DNA of 64,000 nt, taken from NCBI RefSeq assembly GCF_014490745.1, contig NZ_LZEU01000001.1, forward strand, positions 4,553,501-4,617,500, given 5' to 3'. Positions within the stretch are counted from its first letter, which is position 1, and the number at the start of each line of letters is the position of its first letter. Made by a program: the position numbers and the translations under genes. Shown one piece after another: positions 33,550-45,558 of this stretch. The notes beneath the pieces were generated by a model. The model was not told the origin of the DNA. It did no database searches and was given only the letters and a program-made list of their open reading frames with translations. This DNA comes from Pseudomonas alcaligenes (GTDB taxonomy: Bacteria > Pseudomonadota > Gammaproteobacteria > Pseudomonadales > Pseudomonadaceae).

Positions 33550-35931
33550 ATGAAACGCAGTCTGACTGTCCTTGCCGTCGCCGTAGCTGCAGTCGCCGCC
33601 GGCGCCACCTGGTATAGCCACAGCAAGCAACCGCTGCGCGATGGCGAACTGAGCCTGGCCCACCTGCAGGCGCCGGTCAGCGTGCGCTACGACGAGCGTG
33701 GCGTGCCGCATATCCAGGCGCAGAACGAGGCCGACATGTACCGTGCCCTGGGCTTCGTGCATGCCCAGGATCGCCTGTTCCAGATGGAGATGCTGCGCCG
33801 CCTGGCGCGTGGCGAACTGGCCGAGGTGCTGGGCGCCAAGCTGGTCGATACCGACCGCCTGTTCCGCACCCTGGGCATTCGCGAGCACGCCGATCGCTAT
33901 GTGCAGACCCTCGACCGCAACAGTCCGGCGGTCAAGGCGCTGCAGGCCTACCTGGACGGCATCAACCAGTACCAGGAACAGCGTCCGGCACCGGTGGAGT
34001 TCGACCTGCTGGGCATCGACAAGCGCCCCTTCACCCTGGAAGACACCGTCAGCGTCGCCGGCTACATGGCCTACAGCTTCGCCGCCGCCTTCCGCACCGA
34101 GCCGGTGCTGACCCATGTGCGCGACCAGCTGGGCGCGGCCTACCTGAACGTCTTCGACCTCGACTGGCACCCCGGCGGCGCCCTCGCCACCCGCCTCGGC
34201 GATAGCGACTGGCAGGCCCTCAACAGCCTCGCCCAGCTCAGCCAGCAGGCGCTGGTGGAAGCCGGCCTGCCGCAGTTCGAGGGCAGCAACGCCTGGGCCG
34301 TGGCCGGTAGCCGCACCGCCAGCGGCAAGCCGCTGCTGGCCGGCGACCCGCATATCCGCTTCGCCGCCCCGGCCGTGTGGTACGAGGCGCAGCTGAGCTA
34401 TCCGGGCTTCGAGCTGTACGGCCACCACCAGGCGCTCAATCCCTACGCCTCGCTCGGGCACAACCAGCAGTTCGCCTGGAGCCTGACCATGTTCCAGAAC
34501 GACGACCTCGACCTGATCGCCGAGAAGGTCAATCCGCACAACCCCAACCAGGTGCAGATCAACGGCCAGTGGGTCGAGCTGCAAAGCCGCGAGGAGACCA
34601 TCCAGGTCAAGGGTGGCGAACCGGTCAAGCTGACCCTGCGCCGCTCGCCGCACGGGCCGATCGTCAACGACGCCCTCGGCGCCCATGCCGGCAAGACGCC
34701 GATCGCCATGTGGTGGGCCTTCCTCGAGACCGACAACCCGATTCTCGAGGCCTTCTACCAGCTCAACCGCGCCGACAGCCTGGACAAGGCCCGCGCCGCC
34801 GTCGAGAAGATCGAGGCCCCCGGCCTCAACGTGGTCTACGCCAACGCCAGCGGCGATATCGCCTGGTGGGCCGCCGCCAAGCTGCCGCAGCGCCCGGCCG
34901 GGGTGAACCCGAGCTTTATCCTCGACGGTAGCAGCCACGAGGCCGACAAGGCCGGCTACCTGCCCTTCAGTGCCAATCCGCACGAGGAGAACCCGGAGCG
35001 CGGCTATATCGTCTCGGCCAACTTCCAGCCGCAGTCACCCACCGGCGTGGTGATTCCCGGCTACTACAACCTGGCCGATCGCGGCGCCCGGCTGAACCAG
35101 CGCCTGGCCCAGCCGGACGTGAAATGGGACACCCAGAACAGCCAGGCCCTGCAGCTGGACGACGGCACCGGCTACGGCCCGCGCCTGCTGGCGCCGATTC
35201 TTGGCGACCTGCGCGCTGCTGCCGCCGATGACGGCGAACGTGCCCTGGTCGAACAGCTGGCCAACTGGAACGGCGAACATCCGCTGGACTCCATCGCCGC
35301 CAGCCTGTTCAACCAGCTGACCTTCGAGCTGGCCAACCAGGCCATGCACGACGAGTTGGGTGATGCCTTCTTCGACAGCCTGCTGCAGACCCGCGTGCTC
35401 GACGTTGCCCTGCCACGGCTGACCGCCGACGCCGGCTCGGCCTGGTGGGACAAGCGCGGCACCGACGCCGTGGAGAGCCGCGCCGACACGGTCAAGGCGG
35501 CCTGGCAGGCCAGCCTCGCCCACCTGCGCCAGACTTTCGGCAACGACAGCAGCCAGTGGGCCTGGGGCAAGGGCCACACGCTGACCCACGAGCATCCGCT
35601 GGGCAAGCAGAAGCCCCTCGACTTGCTGTTCAACGTCGGCCCGCTCGCCGCGCCGGGCGGCCATGAAGTGCCGAACAACCTGTCGCACCGGGTCGGCCCG
35701 GCGCCCTGGTCGGTGGTCTACGGCCCCTCGACCCGGCGCCTGATCGACCTCGCCGACGCCGCCCACGGCCTGGGCATCAACCCGGTCGGGCAGAGCGGCG
35801 TGCCGTTCGACAGGCACTACGCCGACCAGGCCCAGGCCTATATCAGCGGCCAGTACCAGCCGATGCACTACGCCGAGGACGAGGTCAAAGCCAACAGCCG
35901 CGAGACCCTGCTGCTGACCCCGGCGCAGTAA
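33550..35931 (+). CDS. Penicillin-acylase-family Ntn hydrolase, HacB-like (793 aa)
   Basis: Periplasmic N-terminal-nucleophile amidohydrolase made as one precursor and self-cleaved. A signal sequence (residues 1-~22) precedes the alpha chain. The autocleavage site is Gly245-Ser246 in FEGSNAWAVAG; Ser246 becomes the N-terminal nucleophile of a ~548-residue beta chain. The oxyanion-type Asn region and NDDLDLIAEKVNP follow as in PvdQ/QuiP/HacB. By size and by the adjacent spu and AraC genes it corresponds to the P. aeruginosa HacB-type acylase that can cleave acyl-homoserine lactones. Activity on these here is inferred. Confidence 0.88.
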   Translation: MKRSLTVLAVAVAAVAAGATWYSHSKQPLRDGELSLAHLQAPVSVRYDERGVPHIQAQNEADMYRALGFVHAQDRLFQMEMLRRLARGELAEVLGAKLVDTDRLFRTLGIREHADRYVQTLDRNSPAVKALQAYLDGINQYQEQRPAPVEFDLLGIDKRPFTLEDTVSVAGYMAYSFAAAFRTEPVLTHVRDQLGAAYLNVFDLDWHPGGALATRLGDSDWQALNSLAQLSQQALVEAGLPQFEGSNAWAVAGSRTASGKPLLAGDPHIRFAAPAVWYEAQLSYPGFELYGHHQALNPYASLGHNQQFAWSLTMFQNDDLDLIAEKVNPHNPNQVQINGQWVELQSREETIQVKGGEPVKLTLRRSPHGPIVNDALGAHAGKTPIAMWWAFLETDNPILEAFYQLNRADSLDKARAAVEKIEAPGLNVVYANASGDIAWWAAAKLPQRPAGVNPSFILDGSSHEADKAGYLPFSANPHEENPERGYIVSANFQPQSPTGVVIPGYYNLADRGARLNQRLAQPDVKWDTQNSQALQLDDGTGYGPRLLAPILGDLRAAAADDGERALVEQLANWNGEHPLDSIAASLFNQLTFELANQAMHDELGDAFFDSLLQTRVLDVALPRLTADAGSAWWDKRGTDAVESRADTVKAAWQASLAHLRQTFGNDSSQWAWGKGHTLTHEHPLGKQKPLDLLFNVGPLAAPGGHEVPNNLSHRVGPAPWSVVYGPSTRRLIDLADAAHGLGINPVGQSGVPFDRHYADQAQAYISGQYQPMHYAEDEVKANSRETLLLTPAQ

Positions 35932-35948
35932 GCCAGCACGATCCACAC

Positions 35949-36001
35949 GTAGGGCGGGTGCAACCCGCGTGCCTGTCCTTCGCGGGTTGCACCCGCCCTA
36001 C
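35949..36001. repeat. REP-like inverted repeat, copy 3 (perfect 21-bp arms)
   Basis: GTAGGGCGGGTGCAACCCGC plus one more base (35949-35969) pairs perfectly with 35981-36001 across an 11-base loop. This is the cleanest of three copies in the window. It lies between the acylase and the convergent spu operon. Confidence 0.85.
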
Positions 36002-36033
36002 GCCGGATCTCCATCAACTAGTCACCAGTCGCA

Positions 36034-36066
36034 GAAAAAACAAAGGCCACCCGAAGGTGGCCTTTG
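36034..36066 (-). terminator. Intrinsic terminator of the spu operon
   Basis: An 11-bp stem (CAAAGGCCACC / GGTGGCCTTTG) with a CGAA loop; on the minus strand it is followed by a T run (A run at 36035-36040 on the plus strand). It lies about 25 bases past the spuH stop. Confidence 0.9.
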
Positions 36067-36092
36067 TCGTTGCAGCAGCTGTCTGGCAGTGC

Positions 36093-36962
36093 TTACGCCG
36101 GCTTCCAGTTGGAGCTGGCGGCCTCTTCGGCCATCGACTCCATGGCCTGCTGGATGGCGCGCTTGCGGCGCTCCTCGGCACGGCGGGTGGTGTACCAGGC
36201 GACGAAGGTGAACAGCGACACGGTCAGCAGGATCAGGCTGGCCACGGCGTTGATCTCCGGCTTAACGCCCAGGCGTACGGCGGAGAACACTTCCATCGGC
36301 AGGGTGGTCGAGCCGGGGCCGGACACGAAGCTGGCCAGCACCAGGTCGTCCAGCGACAGGGCGAAGGACATCATGCCGCCCGCTGCCAGCGACGGCGCGA
36401 TCATCGGGATGGTGATCAGGAAGAACACCTTCCACGGCTTGGCGCCCAGATCCATGGCCGCCTCCTCGATGGACAGATCCAGCTCGCGCAGGCGCGCCGA
36501 CACCACCACCGCCACGTAGGCCGCACAGAAGGTGGTGTGGGCGATCCAGATGGTGACGATGCCACGCTCCTGCGGCCAGCCGATCAGCTGGGCCATGGCC
36601 ACGAACAGCAGCAGCAGGGACAGACCGGTGATCACTTCCGGCATTACCAGCGGCGCGGTGACCAGGCCACCGAACAGGGTACGGCCCTTGAAGCGCGGGA
36701 TACGGGTCAGCACGAAGGCTGCCAGGGTACCCAGCGCCACTGCGGCCACCGCCGTGTAGCAGGCGATTTCCAGGGAGCGCACCACCGAGCCCATCAGCTG
36801 GGTGTTGTCGACCAGGCCGACGTACCACTTCACCGACCAGCCGCCCCATACCGTTACCAGCTTGGAGGCGTTGAACGAGTAGATGACCAGGATGACCATC
36901 GGCGCGTAGATGAAGGTCAGCCCGAGCCAGAGCATCAGGGTGGAAAAACTGAAGCGCTTCAT
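36093..36962 (-). CDS. spuH: Polyamine ABC transporter permease SpuH (PotI-like) (289 aa)
   Basis: Inner-membrane permease with about six helices and EAA loop EAAMDLGAKPWKVFFLITIPMIAPS. Last gene of the spu operon. Its start overlaps the spuG stop by 4 bases, coupling translation. With SpuG it forms the channel for putrescine and spermidine uptake. Confidence 0.95.
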   Translation of the reverse strand: MKRFSFSTLMLWLGLTFIYAPMVILVIYSFNASKLVTVWGGWSVKWYVGLVDNTQLMGSVVRSLEIACYTAVAAVALGTLAAFVLTRIPRFKGRTLFGGLVTAPLVMPEVITGLSLLLLFVAMAQLIGWPQERGIVTIWIAHTTFCAAYVAVVVSARLRELDLSIEEAAMDLGAKPWKVFFLITIPMIAPSLAAGGMMSFALSLDDLVLASFVSGPGSTTLPMEVFSAVRLGVKPEINAVASLILLTVSLFTFVAWYTTRRAEERRKRAIQQAMESMAEEAASSNWKPA

Positions 36963-37867
36963 ACCTTGCCCTCCAGCTCTTTGGCTTGGTTGCGGTTGAA
37001 CCAGATGATCGGGCCCATGAGGATCGCCAGCATCACCACTGCCAGGGCGGACGCCACCGGCCAGTCACGGTTGTTGAAGAATTCCTGCCACAGCACCTTG
37101 CCGATCATCAGGGTCTCCGGACCGCCGAGCAGTTCGGGGATCACGAACTCACCCACGGCCGGGATGAACACCAGCATGCAGCCGGCGATGATGCCGTTCT
37201 TCGACAGCGGCACGGTGATCTTCCAGAAACTGTTGAAGGTGCTCGAACCCAGGTCGGAGGCGGCCTCCAGCAGGCTCGGGTCGTGCTTCACCAGGTTGGC
37301 GTAGAGCGGCATGACCATGAACGGCAGGTAGGAGTAGACGATGCCGATGTACACCGCGAAGTTGGTGTTGAGGATCTGCAGCGGCTCGTTGATCACCCCC
37401 AGCCACAGCAGGAAGGCGTTGAGCAGACCGTTGTTGCTGAGAATGCCCATCCAGGCATAGACGCGGATCAGGATCGCCGTCCAGGTCGGCATCATGATCA
37501 GCAGCAGCAGGGTGGTCTGCGCTTCCTTGCTGGCGCGGGCAATGGCGTAGGCCATCGGATAGCCGATCAGCAGGCACATCAGGGTGCTGATGAAGGCCAT
37601 CTTCAGCGAGCCCAGGTAGGCCGCCAGGTACAGCTCATCCTCGGAGAGGAAGATGTAGTTGCCCAGGTTGAGGACGATCTGCAGCTGATTCTCCGCCCAG
37701 CTGTAGATTTCCGTGTAGGGCGGAATGGCCACGTCGGCTTCGGCGAAGCTGATCTTCAGGACGATGAAGAACGGCAGCAGGAAGAACAGGAACAGCCAGA
37801 AGAAGGGAATGCCGATAACAGCATGCCTCCCTCGCGGCAAATAGCGCTGGAGTTTGGAGATTTTCAT
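36959..37867 (-). CDS. spuG: Polyamine ABC transporter permease SpuG (PotH-like) (302 aa)
   Basis: Inner-membrane permease. A cytoplasmic Lys/Arg-rich N terminus (MKISKLQRYLPRGRH) precedes the first helix IGIPFFWLFLFFLLPFFIVL; the EAA loop is EAASDLGSSTFNSFWKITVPLSKNG. The start at 37867 overlaps the spuF stop by 4 bases, and the stop overlaps spuH by 4 bases. In-frame sequence beyond 37867 lies inside spuF and is not coding. Confidence 0.95.
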   Translation of the reverse strand: MKISKLQRYLPRGRHAVIGIPFFWLFLFFLLPFFIVLKISFAEADVAIPPYTEIYSWAENQLQIVLNLGNYIFLSEDELYLAAYLGSLKMAFISTLMCLLIGYPMAYAIARASKEAQTTLLLLIMMPTWTAILIRVYAWMGILSNNGLLNAFLLWLGVINEPLQILNTNFAVYIGIVYSYLPFMVMPLYANLVKHDPSLLEAASDLGSSTFNSFWKITVPLSKNGIIAGCMLVFIPAVGEFVIPELLGGPETLMIGKVLWQEFFNNRDWPVASALAVVMLAILMGPIIWFNRNQAKELEGKV

Positions 37868-39018
37868 GCTTGCAGTACCACGCCGCTGTCGTCTTCCCAG
37901 TACACCACTACCGCGTCGTCCCAGGTCGGACGCTTGCCGCGGCGCTCGGCGTTGGCGATGAAGCACTGCACCACCTGACCGGAGGTCAGCTTGACGTAGT
38001 ACACCGAGTGACCACCGAGGTAGGCGATGTCGTGCACGTGGCCGTTGCACCAGTTGTAGTTCGGGTGCTCGTGGTCATCCGGCAGAGCGGTGGCCATCAG
38101 CAGTTTTTCCGGACGCAGGGCGTAGCTGACCGCCTTGTTCTCGGCACGGGTGGTAACGCCGTGGCCGATGTAGATCGGCTTGTCCAGCTGCGGGCAGCTG
38201 ATCACTGCGTGGTCGGCCTCGTCAGTGGTGATCTGGCCGTCGAACAGGTTGACGTTGCCGATGAACTCGCAGACCAGGCGGCTGGCCGGAGTCTCGTAGA
38301 TGTCCACCGGGCTGCCGGTCTGGGCGATCCAGCCGAGGTGCATGATGGAGATGCGCTGGGCCATGGTCATGGCCTCTTCCTGGTCGTGGGTCACCATCAC
38401 GCAGGTCACGCCTACGCGCTCGATGATCTCCACCAGTTCCAGCTGCATCTGCGAACGCAGTTTCTTGTCCAGTGCGCCCATCGGCTCGTCGAGCAGCAGC
38501 AGCTTGGGACGCTTGGCCAGCGAGCGGGCCAGGGCCACGCGCTGACGCTGGCCACCGGACAGCTGGTGCGGCTTGCGGCGCGCGTACTGGGTCATGTGCA
38601 CCAGCTTGAGCATCTCGGCCACGCGCTCGTCGATCTCGGCCTTGGGCAGGCCGTCCTGCTTGAGACCGAAGGCGATGTTCTGCGCCACGGTCATGTGCGG
38701 GAACAGCGCGTAGGACTGGAACATCATGTTGATCGGCCGCTCGTAGGGCGGCATGTCGGTGATGTCCACGCCATCGAGCAGAATGCGCCCTTCGGTCGGT
38801 CGCTCGAAGCCGGCGAGCATGCGCAGCAGGGTCGACTTGCCCGAGCCGGAGCCACCGAGCAGGGCGAAGATCTCGCCCTTGTTGATGGTCAGCGAAACGT
38901 CGTCCACGGCGATGGTTTCATCGAACTTCTTGGTGACGCGATCGATCTTCACCAGCACTTCTTTCGGCTGCTGGTTGCCCTCTAGGGCTTTCTTGTAGGC
39001 GCTGGAGGCGACTGCCAT
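37864..39018 (-). CDS. spuF: Polyamine ABC transporter ATPase SpuF (PotG-like) (384 aa)
   Basis: ATP-binding subunit: Walker A LGGSGSGKST, signature LSGGQRQRVALA, Walker B LLLLDEPMGALD, switch His in [11 protein letters not shown], then a C-terminal TOBE domain. The start is the ATG at 39018, with GGGAG eight bases upstream; a TTG two codons earlier would sit too close to the Shine-Dalgarno. It energises SpuGH and probably serves both binding proteins SpuD and SpuE. Confidence 0.95.
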   Translation of the reverse strand: MAVASSAYKKALEGNQQPKEVLVKIDRVTKKFDETIAVDDVSLTINKGEIFALLGGSGSGKSTLLRMLAGFERPTEGRILLDGVDITDMPPYERPINMMFQSYALFPHMTVAQNIAFGLKQDGLPKAEIDERVAEMLKLVHMTQYARRKPHQLSGGQRQRVALARSLAKRPKLLLLDEPMGALDKKLRSQMQLELVEIIERVGVTCVMVTHDQEEAMTMAQRISIMHLGWIAQTGSPVDIYETPASRLVCEFIGNVNLFDGQITTDEADHAVISCPQLDKPIYIGHGVTTRAENKAVSYALRPEKLLMATALPDDHEHPNYNWCNGHVHDIAYLGGHSVYYVKLTSGQVVQCFIANAERRGKRPTWDDAVVVYWEDDSGVVLQA

Positions 39019-39068
39019 TTCCAAAACTCCCTGGGGAAAAAAGGGTCACGGGACCCGAACAATTAGCG

Positions 39069-39127
39069 GCTGCGCCGGACGCAGCGATCCCGCGCAGGTG
39101 GCTCGCTGGCCTCGCTTGTGGCGAGGC
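39069..39127. other. Two hairpins in the spuE-spuF gap
   Basis: GCTGCG/CGCAGC (39069-39085) and GCCTCGC/GCGAGGC with a TTGTG loop (39109-39127) lie between the spuE stop and the spuF start. Neither has a T tract on the minus strand, so they look like RNA-stability or processing elements rather than terminators. Confidence 0.5.
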
Positions 39128-39164
39128 GGCGCGGCCAGCCGTGCACGGTGGTGTTGAGTGTCTG

Positions 39165-40346
<1,182 letters not shown>

Positions 40347-40440
40347 CTAACCGTCGTCCAGCCGCACGCGCACGGAGCTGTGTGGGGCTCGTGGGTAACG
40401 GTAGACAGGTTGAGGGTGGAACATGCGGCCTCCTGCGGGG

Positions 40441-40464
40441 CTCCGGCGGGAGCACCCGCCGGAG
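40441..40464. other. Strong hairpin in the spuD-spuE gap
   Basis: Perfect 10-bp stem CTCCGGCGGG / CCCGCCGGAG around AGCA, 13 bases past the spuD stop on the minus strand. It lacks a T tract. This suggests an mRNA 3'-end stabiliser between spuD and spuE rather than a full terminator. Confidence 0.65.
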
Positions 40465-40476
40465 GGTGTCGCTGTA

Positions 40477-41697
<1,221 letters not shown>

Positions 41698-43071
41698 TTA
41701 AACCAGCACCGCGCGGGCGGTCAGATCGAGGCACTTGCGTGCCTTTTCTACCAGTTCGTCGATCTCGGTTTTGCTGATCACCAGGGGCGGAGCAATGATC
41801 ATGGTGTCGCCCACGGCGCGCATGATCAGACCGTTGTCGAAGCAGTGGCCGCGGCAGATCATGCCCACGCCCAGCTCGCTCGGGAAACGCTCGCGGGTCT
41901 GCTTGTTCTTCGCCAGTTCGATGGCGCCGAGCATGCCCACACCGCGGACTTCGCCCACCAGCGGATGATCCGCCAGCTCACGCAGACGTTTCTGCAAATA
42001 CGGTGCCGTTTCTGCCTTGACCTGTTCGATGACCTTCTCATCCTTGAGGATGCGCAGGTTTTCCAGGCCCACCGCCGCCGCCACCGGGTGACCGGAATAG
42101 GTGAAGCCGTGGTTGAAGTCGCCACCTTCATTGATGACCTTGAACACCTTGTCGCTGACGATCAGGCCGCCCATCGGCACGTAGCCGGAGGTCAGGCCCT
42201 TGGCGATGGTCATCAGATCCGGCTTGTTGCCGAAGTAGTCGCTGCCGAACCACTCGCCGGTACGGCCGAAACCGCAGATCACTTCGTCAGCCACGAACAG
42301 GATGTCGTACTTGGCGAGGATCTCGCGGATGCGCGGCCAGTAGCTGTCCGGCGGAATGATCACGCCGCCGGCGCCCTGGATCGGCTCGGCGAGGAAGGCC
42401 GCGACATTCTCTTCGCCGACTTCGAGGATCTTCTTCTCCAGCTGATCTGCGGCCCACACGCCGAAGGCCTCCGGAGTCATGTCACCGCCTTCGCCGAACC
42501 AGTACGGCTGCGGAATGTGCACGATGCCGGGGATCGGCAGATCGCCCTGCTCGTGCATGTACTTCATGCCACCCAGGCTGGCACCGGCCACGGTGGAACC
42601 GTGGTAGCCGTTGTGCCGGCTGATGATGACCTTCTTGTTCGGTTTGCCCTTCAGCGCCCAGTAATGGCGAACCATGCGCAGCATGGTGTCGTTGCCTTCC
42701 GAACCGGAGCCGGTGAAGAACACGTGATTCATGCCAGCCGGCGCCACATCGGCGATGGCCTTGGCCAGTTCCAGTACCGGCGGGTGCGCGGTCTGGAAGA
42801 AGGTGTTGTAGAACGGCAGCTCACGCATCTGCTTGCTCGCCGCCTCGACCAGTTCCTCGCGACCGTAGCCAACCGCTACGCACCACAGGCCGGCCATGCC
42901 GTCGAGAATCTTGTTGCCTTCGCTGTCCCACAGGTAAACACCGTCCGCCTTGGTGACGATACGCGGCCCCTTCTCGTGCAGCTGCTGGTAGTCGCTGAAC
43001 GGCGCGAGATGGTGGTCGCGGCTCATGGCCTGCCATTCGCGGGTTTTCGGGTTGTTTACTTGGTTAGTCAT
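41698..43071 (-). CDS. spuC: Putrescine (polyamine):pyruvate aminotransferase SpuC (457 aa)
   Basis: Class III PLP aminotransferase using pyruvate as acceptor for the amino group of putrescine and related diamines. The PLP lysine is Lys291 in [15 protein letters not shown]; the cofactor Asp is in [14 protein letters not shown]; the phosphate loop is [12 protein letters not shown]. Length is normal for the family. It lies in the spu operon between spuB and the transporter genes and feeds 4-aminobutyraldehyde towards GABA. Confidence 0.95.
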   Translation of the reverse strand: MTNQVNNPKTREWQAMSRDHHLAPFSDYQQLHEKGPRIVTKADGVYLWDSEGNKILDGMAGLWCVAVGYGREELVEAASKQMRELPFYNTFFQTAHPPVLELAKAIADVAPAGMNHVFFTGSGSEGNDTMLRMVRHYWALKGKPNKKVIISRHNGYHGSTVAGASLGGMKYMHEQGDLPIPGIVHIPQPYWFGEGGDMTPEAFGVWAADQLEKKILEVGEENVAAFLAEPIQGAGGVIIPPDSYWPRIREILAKYDILFVADEVICGFGRTGEWFGSDYFGNKPDLMTIAKGLTSGYVPMGGLIVSDKVFKVINEGGDFNHGFTYSGHPVAAAVGLENLRILKDEKVIEQVKAETAPYLQKRLRELADHPLVGEVRGVGMLGAIELAKNKQTRERFPSELGVGMICRGHCFDNGLIMRAVGDTMIIAPPLVISKTEIDELVEKARKCLDLTARAVLV

Positions 43072-43099
43072 ACATCACCTCTGTATTACGCAGTCGGTC

Positions 43100-43125
43100 G
43101 GGGCCGGGCGGCAAAGCCCGGCCCC
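43100..43125. other. GC-rich hairpin in the spuB-spuC gap
   Basis: Perfect 10-bp stem GGGGCCGGGC / GCCCGGCCCC with a GGCAAA loop between the spuB stop and the spuC start, without a T tract. Confidence 0.6.
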
Positions 43126-43133
43126 CACCCCCA

Positions 43134-44492
43134 TCAGACGGAGAGCAGCAGGAACTCGCGTTCCCAGGAACTGATCACCCGCTTAAAGTTTTCATGCTCG
43201 GCACGTTTGACCGCGACATAGCCGCGGACGAACTTCTCGCCCAGGTACTGCTCGGCGGCCTTGCAGGCCTCCATGCGTTCCAGGGCGCTTTCGATGGTCA
43301 CCGGCAGGCGCAGGTTGCGCCGCTCGTAGCCACGGCCCTTGACCGGCGCGCTGGGCTTGAGGCCCTCGACCATGCCGATGTAGCCGCACAGCAGCGAGGC
43401 CGCCAGCACCAGGTACGGGTTGGCGTCGGCGCCGGCCAGGCGGTTTTCCACGCGGCGGTTCTGCGGCCCGGCTTCCGGTACCCGCAGGCCCACGGTGCGG
43501 TTCTCTTCGCCCCACTCGACGTTCACCGGTGCCGAGGTATCCGGCAGGAAGCGGCGGAACGAGTTGACGTTCGGGGCGAACAGCGGCAGCACCTCGGGGA
43601 TGTACTTCTGCAGGCCGCCGATGTGGTTCATGAACAGTTCGCTCATGGTGCCGTCGGCATTGGAGAACAGGTTCTTGCCGGTCTTCATGTCCACCACGCT
43701 CTGGTGGATGTGCATGGCGCTGCCCGGCTGATCGGTGATCGGCTTGGCCATGAAGGTGGCTGCCACGTCATGCTTGAGCGCGGCTTCGCGCATGGTGCGC
43801 TTGAACACGGTGATCTGGTCGGCCAGGTGCAGCGCGTCGCCGTGACGGAAGTTGATTTCCATCTGCGCCGGGCCGTCTTCGTGGATCAGCGTGTCGAGAT
43901 CCAGATCCTGCAGCTCGCACCAGTCGTAGACGTCTTCGAACAGCGGGTCGAATTCGTTGGCCGCGTCGATGGAGAACGACTGGCGACCGACTTCCGGGCG
44001 CCCGGAGCGGCCCATCGGCGCTACCAACGGGAAGTCCGGGTCGCTGTTGCGCTTGGTCAGGTAGAACTCCATCTCCGGCGCGACGATCGGCTTCCAGCCC
44101 TTGTCCGCGTAGAGCTTGAGGATGTTCTTGAGGATGTTGCGCGGCGACAGCTCGATCGGGTTGCCCTGCTTGTCGAAGGTGTCGTGGATCACCATCGCAG
44201 TGGGCTCGATGGCCCAGGGCACGAGGAACACGGCGTTCTCGTCCGGACGGCAGAACATGTCGATGTCCGCCTCGTCGAGCAGCTCGTAATAGATGTCGTC
44301 CTCGACGTAGTCGCCGGTCACGGTCTGCAGCAGCACACTCTCGGGGAGGCGCATGCCCTTCTCGTCAAGGAACTTGTTGGTCGGCGAAATCTTACCGCGG
44401 GCAATGCCGGTAAGGTCGCTGATCAGGCATTCAACTTCGGTGATTTTGCGTTCTTTCAGCCAGCTGGTGAGCTGGTCGAGCTTGCTAGTCAT
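43134..44492 (-). CDS. spuB: Gamma-glutamylpolyamine synthetase-family protein SpuB (452 aa)
   Basis: Glutamine-synthetase-fold enzyme (PuuA/PauA type) that ligates glutamate to a polyamine amino group with ATP. Motifs are VAPEMEFYLTKRN, MEINFRHGD, the His-X-His ATP site SAMHIHQSV and NRLAGADANPYL. It is translated downstream of spuA and upstream of spuC. Its paralogue spuI is encoded divergently beyond spuA, so this locus has two such synthetases, presumably with different amine preferences. Confidence 0.94.
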   Translation of the reverse strand: MTSKLDQLTSWLKERKITEVECLISDLTGIARGKISPTNKFLDEKGMRLPESVLLQTVTGDYVEDDIYYELLDEADIDMFCRPDENAVFLVPWAIEPTAMVIHDTFDKQGNPIELSPRNILKNILKLYADKGWKPIVAPEMEFYLTKRNSDPDFPLVAPMGRSGRPEVGRQSFSIDAANEFDPLFEDVYDWCELQDLDLDTLIHEDGPAQMEINFRHGDALHLADQITVFKRTMREAALKHDVAATFMAKPITDQPGSAMHIHQSVVDMKTGKNLFSNADGTMSELFMNHIGGLQKYIPEVLPLFAPNVNSFRRFLPDTSAPVNVEWGEENRTVGLRVPEAGPQNRRVENRLAGADANPYLVLAASLLCGYIGMVEGLKPSAPVKGRGYERRNLRLPVTIESALERMEACKAAEQYLGEKFVRGYVAVKRAEHENFKRVISSWEREFLLLSV

Positions 44493-44580
44493 AAAGACCT
44501 CAGGTTGGTAGAGCGGCTTCTGCGGACCGGTTAAAGCCTAGCGAAACCTCCCAGTTCCGCCTGCCGGTTGCCTCACCTAC

Positions 44581-45333
44581 TCAGCGTTGTCCCGCCCTCT
44601 CCCTGCAAGCCTCACCAAAGGCCTGGAAGATGGCGAGATAATTCGGGTTGGAGCGCACCTGCCACTCGGGGTGGAATTGCACCCCAAGGGCGAAGCTAGG
44701 CGCACCTTCGACAGAGAAGGCTTCAACCAACCCGTCAGGCGCCAGTGCTTCTACGCGAAGGCCCGGCGCCAGACGCTGAACGCCCTGGCCATGAATGGAA
44801 TTGACCTGAATCTCGTCCGGCAAGCCGAGGCCGGCGAGCACCCCACCCGCCTGCACGCGCACGGCGTGGCGGGGGGCATATTGCACTTCGACCGGCTCAT
44901 CGGCCGGTTCGCGATGATCGAGCATGCCGGCGATGTCCTGCACTTTCTGGTGCAGGGTGCCGCCGAAGGCTACGTTCATTTCCTGGAAACCACGGCAGAT
45001 ACCGAGCACCGGTATACCGGCGGCGACTGCCTGGCGAATCAGGGGTAGAGTGGTCTGATCCCGTGCAGGATCGTGGGCGGTGCCAGGCTCGCTGGCAGGG
45101 CCACTATAATGCTGAGGTTCGACATTGGACGGCGAACCGGTGAACAGCAGGCCATCGAGACTGGCCAGCAGGGTGCCCTGGTCGATCACTTCGCCCAGCG
45201 CCGGAATCACCAGCGGCAGGCCGCCGGCCCCGACAGCCACGGCGCGAACATACTTGTCGCCCGCGATGTGCCAGGAATGAAGACCGATCTGCTTGGTGCA
45301 GGCGGTGACGCCGATCAACGGCAGGCGCGACAT
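44581..45333 (-). CDS. spuA: Gamma-glutamyl-GABA hydrolase-type amidotransferase SpuA (250 aa)
   Basis: Class I glutamine-amidotransferase fold (PuuD type). The nucleophile is Cys113 in LGICRGFQE; His221 and Glu223 in VQFHPEW complete the triad. It releases GABA or a related amino acid from its gamma-glutamyl form at the end of the gamma-glutamyl polyamine route. First gene of the spuABCDEFGH operon. It is divergent from spuI, with a 277-base AT-rich gap holding palindromes. Confidence 0.94.
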   Translation of the reverse strand: MSRLPLIGVTACTKQIGLHSWHIAGDKYVRAVAVGAGGLPLVIPALGEVIDQGTLLASLDGLLFTGSPSNVEPQHYSGPASEPGTAHDPARDQTTLPLIRQAVAAGIPVLGICRGFQEMNVAFGGTLHQKVQDIAGMLDHREPADEPVEVQYAPRHAVRVQAGGVLAGLGLPDEIQVNSIHGQGVQRLAPGLRVEALAPDGLVEAFSVEGAPSFALGVQFHPEWQVRSNPNYLAIFQAFGEACRERAGQR

Positions 45334-45382
45334 GGAACACCCGTTTTATTGCTGTTATGTGGTTGAGGCCGAGATTAGCGTT

Positions 45383-45421
45383 GTTCATTTTTTTACACAA
45401 TAGGGCTGTAAAAAATTGAAC
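45383..45421. promoter_or_regulatory. Long inverted repeat in the spuA / spuI divergent promoter region
   Basis: 15-bp arms GTTCATTTTTTTACA (45383-45397) and TGTAAAAAATTGAAC (45407-45421) with one mismatch and a 9-base spacer, 50-88 bases upstream of spuA. A similar half-like sequence TTGAAATTTTTAACA lies at 45580-45594, next to the spuI Shine-Dalgarno. It fits an operator for a dimeric polyamine-responsive regulator. Confidence 0.65.
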
Positions 45422-45558
45422 ACAGGACGCTGAGCATCAGGCGGGCAAAGGCTGACCAGCCGGTCGCATCAGCCCGAAATGCCCCAAAACTGGCCATCAG
45501 GCCCCATTTCAGGGCAAAATGGGCGGCTATTGACAGCCTTGGGTGTTTGAGATTGACT

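Noticed and set aside
40441..40464. Intrinsic terminator ending transcription after spuD
   Set aside because: The stem is strong but no T tract follows on the minus strand, and the downstream spuEFGH genes need transcription, so it is listed as a hairpin only.
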